In this document: piece after piece, positions 56,046 to 64,000 of the stretch
How the letters are laid out: each line of letters starts with the position of its first letter
How positions within the stretch are numbered: the stretch's first letter is position 1
Assembly (NCBI RefSeq): GCF_003731635.1
Contig: NZ_RCUA01000087.1
Coordinates: forward strand, 62,001 to 126,000
Direction of reading: 5' to 3'
DNA length: 64,000 nucleotides
From: Marisediminitalea oceani
Lineage (GTDB): Bacteria > Pseudomonadota > Gammaproteobacteria > Enterobacterales > Alteromonadaceae
Program-made: the position numbers and the translations under genes
Notes under the pieces: generated by a model
What the model was told of the DNA's origin: nothing
Database searches by the model: none
What the model saw: only the letters and a program-made list of their open reading frames with translations

Positions 56046-56903
56046 ATGGCCGTCAGTAAACACCGGGCTTTCCTCAAATGGGCAGGAGGCAAATACAGTC
56101 TGGTTGAACAAATCAATGCACACCTGCCAGAAGGGAAGAAGCTCATCGAGCCTTTCGTTGGCGCAGGGTCGGTGTTTCTCAACTCTGACTTTAAGCACTA
56201 TGTGCTCAATGATATTAATCCGGACCTGATTAATCTCTACAATCTGCTAAAAGCGCAACCTGACCCGCTCATCAATGATCTGAAAGATTTTTTCTCGCCG
56301 CACCATAACAGCGAAAAAATCTATTATGGCCTGCGTGAGGAATTCAACCAGACCAGTGACCAGTATTACCGTGCTCTGTTGTTTGTGTATCTGAATCGAC
56401 ACGGCTATAACGGCTTGTGCCGCTACAGTCTCAAAGGCCGTTTTAATGTGCCATTTGGCCGATACAAACGCCCCTATTTCCCGGAGCGCGAGATGTTTGT
56501 GTTCGCTGAAAAGGCACAAAAAGCCAGGTTTACGTGTTTACCGTTTGAAAAAGTGTTTCAGCATGCCCGCAGAGGTAGCGTGATCTATTGCGACCCGCCT
56601 TATGCACCAATCAGTAAAACCGCTTTGTTTACCAGCTACGCGGCCAAGCAGTTCAGCTTATCCTGTCAGCATAAACTGGCAACTCTGGCTCAGCGTGCCG
56701 CGTTTAAACGAAACATTCCAGTACTGATTTCAAATCATGATTTACCGATGACGCGGCAGATGTACTATGGCGCTCAAATCACTACATTAAATGTAAAACG
56801 CTCAATCAGTCAGAAAGGAAGTGCTCGCAAGCCGGTAAGTGAGTTGCTTGCGTTATTCAAACACAAGCCTGTGTACCCAATCACCGCAGTAGACGACGAA
56901 TAG
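56046..56903 (+). CDS. dam: DNA adenine methylase Dam
   Basis: Methylates the adenine of GATC, used for mismatch repair and replication control. The 285-residue N6-adenine methyltransferase (alpha group) has the AdoMet motif FLKWAGGKYSLVEQI near the N-terminus, FVGAGSVFLNSDF, the target domain with LCRYSLKGRFNVPFGRYKRPYFPE and the catalytic motif DPPYAPI (about 182-188). It starts about 190 bases after damX. Two small minus-strand genes lie beyond it in place of rpe. Confidence 0.97.
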   Translation: MAVSKHRAFLKWAGGKYSLVEQINAHLPEGKKLIEPFVGAGSVFLNSDFKHYVLNDINPDLINLYNLLKAQPDPLINDLKDFFSPHHNSEKIYYGLREEFNQTSDQYYRALLFVYLNRHGYNGLCRYSLKGRFNVPFGRYKRPYFPEREMFVFAEKAQKARFTCLPFEKVFQHARRGSVIYCDPPYAPISKTALFTSYAAKQFSLSCQHKLATLAQRAAFKRNIPVLISNHDLPMTRQMYYGAQITTLNVKRSISQKGSARKPVSELLALFKHKPVYPITAVDDE

Positions 56904-56923
56904 TTACCAGCTATAAAACTGAT

Positions 56924-57115
56924 TCAGGGGGTAAGCCAGTTCACCAGGCCAATCAACCCGAGTACCAGCAATACAACGAAGATAATCCCCACCACAATAT
57001 AAGGAGCAATAGTTGTTTGTGAAAAATCCTGCTGGTATTTTTGCTGACTCTGAACACCAAAGGCACTGGCCAGTACGCTTTGTACGACTCTCAGGAAACC
57101 CGGTTTATTTGCCAC
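56924..57115 (-). CDS. DUF2970 small membrane protein
   Basis: 63 residues, with the DUF2970 pattern: a short N-terminal LRVVQSVLASAFGVQSQQKYQQDF segment followed by a C-terminal membrane helix (YIVVGIIFVVLLVLGLIGLVNW). Family function unknown. It converges on dam with 20 bases between the stops, and the next gene on the same strand is only 21 bases upstream, so they form a pair. Confidence 0.85.
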   Translation of the reverse strand: MANKPGFLRVVQSVLASAFGVQSQQKYQQDFSQTTIAPYIVVGIIFVVLLVLGLIGLVNWLTP

Positions 57116-57136
57116 AACATTACAACCAGCGAGCGG

Positions 57137-57394
57137 TTACTCGCTGTCTTTGCCTTTGTGACGTGACAGTAATTCGAGAAGATCGAGAAAATGAAAACGG
57201 TAGGATGTAGAGCGACCTGTCAACCAGCTGACCCAGCTGACTTGCTCAGCTTCATCAAGCACGTTTGCCACTCGGTTTTCCAGACAATCTGCCTCTGGCG
57301 ATCCTACGCTCAGGTTAAAACTGCCCACGGTTAAAGCCAGAGCAAATACTGCTCCTGCGACGCGCCAGTTCAAGCTTTTCTTTAGCTTTGTCAT
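57137..57394 (-). CDS. small exported hypothetical protein
   Basis: 85 residues, no known family. It begins with a signal-type hydrophobic segment (LNWRVAGAVFALALTVGSFNLSVG); the mature part includes ADCLENRVANVLDEAEQVSWVSWLTG and LDLLELLSRHK, a helical region with one cysteine. The ATG at 57394 gives GGAA at about 11 bases; an in-frame ATG at 57406 overlaps GGA and is less likely. It is near the DUF2970 gene, likely the same transcript, upstream of it. Confidence 0.6.
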   Translation of the reverse strand: MTKLKKSLNWRVAGAVFALALTVGSFNLSVGSPEADCLENRVANVLDEAEQVSWVSWLTGRSTSYRFHFLDLLELLSRHKGKDSE

Positions 57395-57480
57395 ACTGAA
57401 AACCATTCCAGAATAAAATCCATTGGTGTAATTATAATCAGTCTGTTACATCTGGCAATGAAAATTTTAACCAAAAGTAC

Positions 57481-57506
57481 AAAGGCCACACTAATGTGTG
57501 GCCTTT
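57481..57506 (-). terminator. terminator after the TorF-like porin gene
   Basis: AAAGGCCACAC-TAAT-GTGTGGCCTTT, an 11-bp perfect stem with a 4-base loop, 43 bases past the porin stop. The minus strand continues GTACTTTTGG, so the T run is short. Confidence 0.8.
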
Positions 57507-57548
57507 GCGTGCACAAAACATAAACACTGTAAAAGTGTTAAAGGTCTC

Positions 57549-58277
57549 TTACAGTTCGAAATCTACTGAGTAAGAAACAGTGTATTTGATTGAGTCATTA
57601 TCACGCTCTGGCGTGTTTGCGAAATCATCATTGTCGTCTAAATCAGTACCACTGATCATAAACGCAAAGCCATCTTTAGCAATGGTTACACCGTAATCAA
57701 TGTAAGCGTCAGTAACGCCGTTAAATGATTCGGCAAAATCACCCTGGTGGTGACCTAAGTGCAGACCAATCTCTGTACCGCTCTCCAGCGCAATGCCGTA
57801 ATCAAGTGAAAGGTAAGTTGCCTGGCCGAAACCGAAGTCTTCACCCGGACCTTCATCTGGCTCAGCATTCGCTAATACAGATAACGTTGCACTGAAGCTG
57901 CCGTAACCGATGCTTCCGTAAACTTCACCAAAATCATAACCCGCATTTTCATCGTAGTTATAATACAGGTAACCTACGTCGTAGCTGATATCACCAGCTT
58001 CGCCAGCAAAACCAAAGTAAACGTCATGCTCATAAGAGTAAGCGTCAGATTCTTCATACTTAACGTTAGATGCCCAGGTACCCGCGTAGAAGCCGCTATC
58101 GCTGGCGTAATCGATACCGCCCTGAACCGCTGCTTCGTTCATGGTCTGAGTCAGACCACGCCAGATGTAGTTGTTAGTTACGCTTACGTTACCAGACAGG
58201 CTATCAGCCAGTACAACTTGTGACGAAAGACAAGAGCCAACAACGGCTAAAGTTACCAGTGTTTTATTAAATTTCAT
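57549..58277 (-). CDS. TorF family putative porin
   Basis: 242 residues: signal peptide (MKFNKTLVTLAVVGSCLSSQVVLA) then alternating strands with Gly/Tyr/Asp, beginning LSGNVSVTNNYIWRGLTQTMNEAAVQGGIDY, the N-terminal mark of the TIGR02001/TorF family; the end is TVSYSVDFEL. An outer-membrane barrel of about 12 strands is inferred. Strongly acidic (many Asp/Glu), as expected for marine proteins. The physiological substrate is unknown. Alone on the minus strand, ending at a hairpin. Confidence 0.88.
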   Translation of the reverse strand: MKFNKTLVTLAVVGSCLSSQVVLADSLSGNVSVTNNYIWRGLTQTMNEAAVQGGIDYASDSGFYAGTWASNVKYEESDAYSYEHDVYFGFAGEAGDISYDVGYLYYNYDENAGYDFGEVYGSIGYGSFSATLSVLANAEPDEGPGEDFGFGQATYLSLDYGIALESGTEIGLHLGHHQGDFAESFNGVTDAYIDYGVTIAKDGFAFMISGTDLDDNDDFANTPERDNDSIKYTVSYSVDFEL

Positions 58278-58701
58278 GTGTGTTCTCCGTATAAATCACG
58301 CATAAGTGTTTTTATTTAAATCACTTTTCTGTCTGTATTTTTATTTTTGTGATGTCGGTATACGCAAAACTAGTGCCCAATGTGTCGACACTTGCCAATG
58401 GGCCACATAAACTTAATAAATTACTGTTTTAAATGCATTTTTATTCACAACTTTTACAGCATAAAAATCTTTAAAAGCGCTTTCGCACAGTCAATTAGCA
58501 ATAGTCTGCACCAAAAAGAAGCAAAATCACCGTTAAGGTGCGAGATAAAACCTTTTGCCAGTTACGATAATCCGTTAAAATATCGCCCAATAAATACGCT
58601 GGCCAAGTGTTTGTTTTGTCGTACATATCACATAACAACAGCGCTTCTCATCACTCGCCCGGCATTACTCTGCTTCCCTACACCGTCTATAAGGGTTAAT
58701 C
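58278..58701. promoter_or_regulatory. divergent region TorF-like gene / rpe
   Basis: 424 bases, no supported gene. AT-rich near the porin start, with the sequence TCCGTTAAAATATCGCCC nearer rpe. Promoters for both directions are expected; no known operator recognised. Confidence 0.5.
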
Positions 58702-59379
58702 ATGCAACGATTCCTGATAGCACCGTCGATACTCTCGGCGGACTTCGCCCGTCTGGGTGATGATGTACAGCGTGTGCTCGACGCCGGCGCTGACGTGGTT
58801 CACTTTGACGTGATGGACAATCACTACGTGCCTAACCTGACCTTTGGCCCGATGATTTGTTCTGCGCTGCGTAACTATGGCATTACCGCACCTATAGATG
58901 TGCACCTGATGGTTTCGCCGGTGGACGACTTAATTACCCAGTTTGCCGATGCCGGTGCCAGTTATATCAGTTTCCACCCGGAGGCCTGCCAGCATCTCGA
59001 CCGCAGTCTGCAGTTAATTGCTGATAAAGGCTGTCAGCCGGGTCTGGTATTTAATCCGGCCACGCCACTGCATTATCTCGACTATGTAATGGACAAACTG
59101 CATCACATCTTATTAATGTCGGTTAACCCTGGTTTTGGTGGTCAGTCGTTCATTCCTGGTACGCTCGATAAGCTCAGGGAAGTCAGGTCTCGTATCGACG
59201 CTTCTGGTCAAAACATCCGTTTGGAAGTTGACGGCGGAGTTAAAGTCGATAATATCGCAGCCATTGCCGCTGCCGGTGCGGATATGTTTGTCGCCGGTTC
59301 AGCGATCTTCAATCAGCCGGACTATGCCGCAGTTATCCAGCAAATGCGTGACGAACTGGCTACAGTGTCTTCAAAGTAA
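58702..59379 (+). CDS. rpe: ribulose-phosphate 3-epimerase
   Basis: Interconverts ribulose 5-phosphate and xylulose 5-phosphate in the pentose phosphate pathway. At 225 residues it is a TIM barrel with [17 protein letters not shown] at the N-terminus, [18 protein letters not shown] with the metal Asp/His, [18 protein letters not shown] and [11 protein letters not shown]. It is followed 25 bases on by trpS; gph, which lies between them in E. coli, is absent. Its ribosome site (AAGGGTTA) is at usual spacing. Confidence 0.97.
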   Translation: MQRFLIAPSILSADFARLGDDVQRVLDAGADVVHFDVMDNHYVPNLTFGPMICSALRNYGITAPIDVHLMVSPVDDLITQFADAGASYISFHPEACQHLDRSLQLIADKGCQPGLVFNPATPLHYLDYVMDKLHHILLMSVNPGFGGQSFIPGTLDKLREVRSRIDASGQNIRLEVDGGVKVDNIAAIAAAGADMFVAGSAIFNQPDYAAVIQQMRDELATVSSK

Positions 59380-59404
59380 TTAAGTGTGAATAGGTAAATA
59401 AGTA

Positions 59405-60412
59405 ATGAGCGCAAAACCAATCGTATTAAGCGGCTGTCAGCCATCCGGACAGCTTACCCTGGGTAACTACATGGGTGCGCTGAAGCAGTGGGTCTCCATG
59501 CAGGAAACACACGACTGTCTGTATATGATTGTGGATTTGCATGCCATAACGGTTCGTCAGGACCCGGCCAAACTCAAAGAAGCTTGTCTTGATGGTCTGG
59601 CGTTGTATCTGGCCTGTGGTATCGACCCAACCAAGAGTACGCTGTTTTTGCAGTCTCATGTGCCTGAGCACGCGCAGCTTTCGTGGGTGCTAAACTGCTT
59701 TACCCAAATGGGTGAACTGAACCGCATGACCCAGTTCAAGGACAAGTCGGCCCGCAATGCCAGCAATATTAATGTAGGCCTGTACAGCTACCCGGTTTTA
59801 CAAGCCGCCGATATCCTGCTTTATCAGGCAAATGAAGTGCCGGTAGGTGAAGACCAGAAACAACACCTGGAGCTTACCCGCGATATCGCTACCCGCTTCA
59901 ACAACATCTATGGCGACACTTTCCGCATTCCGGAGCCTTACATTCCTGAATTCGGTGCTCGTATTATGAGCTTGCAGGAGCCGGATAAGAAGATGTCTAA
60001 ATCAGACACCAACCCGAACAACTTTATCGGCTTGCTGGAAGAACCTAAGAAGGTAGCCAAGAAGATCAAACGCGCTGTCACCGATTCTGACGAGCAGGCG
60101 CGCATCTATTTTGACTGGGCGGAAAAACCAGGCGTGACTAACCTGCTGACGTTATTATCTCTGGCTACCGGCAGAACAGTAGACGAGCTGGTACCCGCTT
60201 ACGAAGATAAAATGTACGGTCATTTAAAGTCAGACGTGGCTGATGCAGTGGTTGCGCTGATTGAACCACTACAACAGCGTTACAATGAGCTGCGTGCCGA
60301 CCGGGCCTATCTGGATAAAGTAATGCACCAGGGCGCAGAAAAAGCCCAGGTACGTGCGGCCGCTACGCTCAAGGCTACTTACGAGGCGCTGGGATTTATA
60401 GCTAAGCCCTGA
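59405..60412 (+). CDS. trpS: tryptophanyl-tRNA synthetase
   Basis: Class I aminoacyl-tRNA synthetase, 335 residues. The HIGH-like motif is TLGN in [18 protein letters not shown] and KMSKS is at about residues 196-200 ([17 protein letters not shown]). Also seen: [24 protein letters not shown], typical of bacterial TrpRS. It follows rpe on one transcript and precedes pabA by 15 bases. Confidence 0.97.
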   Translation: MSAKPIVLSGCQPSGQLTLGNYMGALKQWVSMQETHDCLYMIVDLHAITVRQDPAKLKEACLDGLALYLACGIDPTKSTLFLQSHVPEHAQLSWVLNCFTQMGELNRMTQFKDKSARNASNINVGLYSYPVLQAADILLYQANEVPVGEDQKQHLELTRDIATRFNNIYGDTFRIPEPYIPEFGARIMSLQEPDKKMSKSDTNPNNFIGLLEEPKKVAKKIKRAVTDSDEQARIYFDWAEKPGVTNLLTLLSLATGRTVDELVPAYEDKMYGHLKSDVADAVVALIEPLQQRYNELRADRAYLDKVMHQGAEKAQVRAAATLKATYEALGFIAKP

Positions 60413-60427
60413 GAAGTCGATTAAACC

Positions 60428-61081
60428 TTGATACTACTGATCGACAATTACGATTCCTTTAGTCACAACCTGGCAAGATATTTTCAGGAGCTGGGTTGTG
60501 AGCTGCAGGTAGTGCGTAACGATGCTATTACAGTGGCCGATATCGATCCGGCACGGATTCAGGCAATTGTCATCTCGCCAGGCCCCTGCACACCCAATGA
60601 ATCCGGCGTCAGTCTGGAGGTAATCCGTCAGTTTGCCGGCATCATCCCAATCATGGGCGTGTGTCTTGGTCATCAGGCTATCGGTCAGGTATTTGGCGCT
60701 TCAGTAACCAATGCCCTGCAGGTTCGCCATGGTAAGCTCTCCGGCGTTAAGCACAATGGTGACAGTCTGTTTACTAATATTCCGCACCAGTTTGTAGTCA
60801 CCCGCTACCATTCTCTGGTTATCGATCCGGCTTCTATCCCCGACTGCCTGCAAGTAATAGCCTGGAGCGATGACGGCGAGACACCCGAAATCATGGCTGT
60901 GAAACACAAAGACCTGCCGGTATGGGGTGTTCAGTATCACCCGGAGTCGCTACTCACCGAGTATGGTCATCAGGTTCTGCTAAACTTTTTGCTACTGGCT
61001 AAGGTTGTTTCAGCAGATGCCGATATCAATTGTGTATCAGAATTCAACGGTCAGTCCGTTACACTGAACAATGCGATGTAA
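60428..61081 (+). CDS. pabA: glutamine amidotransferase, aminodeoxychorismate synthase component II (PabA/TrpG)
   Basis: Supplies ammonia from glutamine for para-aminobenzoate synthesis, and may also serve anthranilate synthase. At 217 residues it has the class I triad: Cys79 in [11 protein letters not shown], then His and Glu in VQYHPESLL (about 173-175). The oxyanion loop [11 protein letters not shown] is PabA-like; sequence is closer to E. coli PabA than to TrpG. The start is TTG ([11 protein letters not shown]). It follows trpS; the chorismate-binding PabB is not nearby. Confidence 0.93.
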   Translation: MILLIDNYDSFSHNLARYFQELGCELQVVRNDAITVADIDPARIQAIVISPGPCTPNESGVSLEVIRQFAGIIPIMGVCLGHQAIGQVFGASVTNALQVRHGKLSGVKHNGDSLFTNIPHQFVVTRYHSLVIDPASIPDCLQVIAWSDDGETPEIMAVKHKDLPVWGVQYHPESLLTEYGHQVLLNFLLLAKVVSADADINCVSEFNGQSVTLNNAM

Positions 61082-61192
61082 GGCACTGGTTATTTAAACG
61101 GTCTGATTGCCTGAACAAACACAAACATGTCCTAGCCTTAGCATTGCAAAACAGATAAGGTTCGGGTATTACATGGATAGAGCGGGACTTCA

Positions 61193-62353
61193 ATGGTAGA
61201 GCGGTTACTGGCCCCACCAGCTTTTGCTAAACGATTTAACTATTTATTGCTGGCACCTGAGCTTGCGAAAGCGATGATTGGCCGTCGTGGACCCGGTGAA
61301 GTGAGTTACGCCGAGTCTGAGCAAAGCTTTACCCGCCGTCAGCTGCTAAAAGTTGAAAAAGACGCTATTAAAAGCAAACTGGAAACGGCTAAGATCCAGG
61401 CCAATTACGTACAGCAAATTAACCAGCAACTGCACACGGTTATCGACAAAAAGCTGCTACAGACACTGGCCGACACCCAGGATGTATGTGAAAACCTGCT
61501 GAACTGGTCAGAACATACTACCAACCTGATAGACTTACTTGCCACACCATCGGCTACCATCAGCAAGGTTGAAGCCATTGCGGTAAATATTCCCTGGCTG
61601 GTTGATGAACTGCTTAAGCAGGTAAACCAACCGCAATACCGACGCCGCGATGCCCGCGGTGATGTGATTGCCGTAGATACCCTCAAAACTGCTCTGAGCT
61701 TCATTGGTATAGACAATGTAAAGCGGGTCATCCCGGCCCTCATTTACAAACAGACCTTGCCGTTAATAAGCGATCCGTTTCCGCAAATAAAGCACAAGGT
61801 CTGGGAATACAGCCTTATATGCGCCAGAACTGCCGAAGCCATTGCGAAAAGCCATAAGGTAAAACCTTTTGAGGCCTACACCCTTGCCCTTTTTAGCCAG
61901 CTGGGTCGAAGTGCTATTATCAAGCTTTATTTTCGCCTGTTTGAACAGGTGCACCTCGACTTTTTACGCCATGCGCAAAAAGCCAAATTACGCAATCTGC
62001 ACTCGGCGCTGGTTCAACTGGTACCAGATCCAAAACGCTTACTGCCTTTAATTGATGAGCACAGTGACAAAGCAGCCCTGCATTTGTTTGAATACATGGT
62101 CTTTAAGCGCGTTGGATATACCAGCGCCATGCAACAGGTGTTGCAGGACGTATTACCAGAGGATGCAGATCCGCTCACACAAGTGTTGCAACAGGCCCGT
62201 TATTACGCCAAATACCGCATGTTAAAAGACAATAACCTGTTCCTCGATGACGAAAATGACAAGTTCATCGCGGGCTGCGCTATTGAGTCCGATTTGCTGC
62301 AAAAACTGCATAGCCAGACACTTCATCTGCTCCCCATACTGACCGATCTATGA
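61193..62353 (+). CDS. HDOD-like domain protein
   Basis: 386 residues. The middle (about 150-280) resembles an HDOD domain, with SFIGIDNVKRVIPALIYKQTLPLI, HKVWEYSLICARTAEAIAKSHKV and ALFSQLGRSAIIKLYF, where the last segment occupies the place of the LLHDIG motif. The metal-binding HD pair is absent, so it is a binding or scaffold domain and not an active phosphohydrolase. The N-terminal 100 residues are helical. Role unknown; HDOD proteins often work with signalling or chemotaxis. It lies between pabA and argD, with its own ATG at 61193. Confidence 0.75.
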   Translation: MVERLLAPPAFAKRFNYLLLAPELAKAMIGRRGPGEVSYAESEQSFTRRQLLKVEKDAIKSKLETAKIQANYVQQINQQLHTVIDKKLLQTLADTQDVCENLLNWSEHTTNLIDLLATPSATISKVEAIAVNIPWLVDELLKQVNQPQYRRRDARGDVIAVDTLKTALSFIGIDNVKRVIPALIYKQTLPLISDPFPQIKHKVWEYSLICARTAEAIAKSHKVKPFEAYTLALFSQLGRSAIIKLYFRLFEQVHLDFLRHAQKAKLRNLHSALVQLVPDPKRLLPLIDEHSDKAALHLFEYMVFKRVGYTSAMQQVLQDVLPEDADPLTQVLQQARYYAKYRMLKDNNLFLDDENDKFIAGCAIESDLLQKLHSQTLHLLPILTDL

Positions 62354-63921
<1,568 letters not shown>

Positions 63922-63938
63922 TTAACCGGGAATTGCTC

Positions 63939-64000
63939 ATGTACATTATTCGCCCTATTCGATCGAGTGATTATGACGCCCTGTATGCAGTAGCAGAAGA
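63939..64000 (+). CDS. astA: arginine N-succinyltransferase, partial
   Basis: Only the first 20 codons are inside the window: MYIIRPIRSSDYDALYAVAE. This matches the beginning of AstA (E. coli MMVIRPVERSDVSALMQLA), first enzyme of the arginine succinyltransferase degradation pathway. Being 18 bases after argD on the same strand, it shares its transcript. The rest lies beyond the right edge, and an AstD gene likely follows. Confidence 0.8.
   Translation, partial: MYIIRPIRSSDYDALYAVAE

Noticed and set aside
58380-58760. A 126-codon plus-strand frame before and into rpe
   Set aside because: No ribosome site or homology, and it overlaps the start of rpe.

Overview
The window is chromosomal DNA of a marine-type gammaproteobacterium, most likely of the order Alteromonadales (Alteromonas and relatives). 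This is inferred from protein resemblance and from gene neighbourhoods shared with Escherichia coli: trxA/rhlB-gppA, tatABC-tatD, ilvIH, orn-tRNA-Gly-rsgA-psd, gpmM-envC-yibQ with yibN-grxC-secB-gpsA and trmL, argCBFGH-argA, mrcA with divergent pilMNOPQ-aroK-aroB-damX-dam, and rpe-trpS. No prophage, insertion sequence, integron or CRISPR array was seen.

Layout. 1-8.3 kb: end of trhP, trxA, rhlB-gppA, hemB, a 7TM-DISM diguanylate cyclase, tatD and a small exported protein. 8.3-11.5 kb: tatCBA and two exported proteins of unknown role. 11.5-13.7 kb: ilvIH. 14.1-20 kb, an accessory stretch: a broken fatty-acid hydroxylase gene, a hotdog-fold protein behind a FadR-like operator, a TPR-sulfotransferase and a TonB-dependent receptor. 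20.5-25.4 kb: tRNA-Gly, orn, rsgA, psd, an EamA transporter, a glycerophosphodiesterase and a MerC-like protein under a Zur-box palindrome. 25.4-33 kb: cell-division and carbon-metabolism genes and the secB cluster, interrupted by an AT-rich gene for a ClpP-like lipoprotein. 33-35 kb: pldB, a stand-alone TonB-C protein, mgsA. 35-42.1 kb: the arginine biosynthesis operon. 42.2-47.8 kb: an alpha/beta hydrolase with a second FadR-like operator, maeA and mrcA. 47.9-57 kb: type IV pilus assembly genes, shikimate genes, damX, dam and small membrane proteins. 57.5-64 kb: a TorF-like porin, rpe, trpS, pabA, an HDOD-like protein, argD/astC and the start of astA.

How it fits together. Arginine is the main theme: six biosynthetic genes in one run and, 20 kb away, the transaminase and succinyltransferase that begin the AST degradation pathway. 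Both have ArgR-type operators upstream. The argC leader is the most unusual piece: paired ARG boxes over a candidate promoter, a 40-codon leader reading frame with tandem CGA-CGA arginine codons, then a 17-bp perfect stem with a T7 tract just before argC. This looks like translation-coupled attenuation by arginine, stacked on ArgR repression. Nothing beyond the sequence has been tested. Other regulatory links are an identical 18-bp FadR-like operator before two lipid-type hydrolase/thioesterase genes 26 kb apart, and a Zur box before the MerC-like gene.
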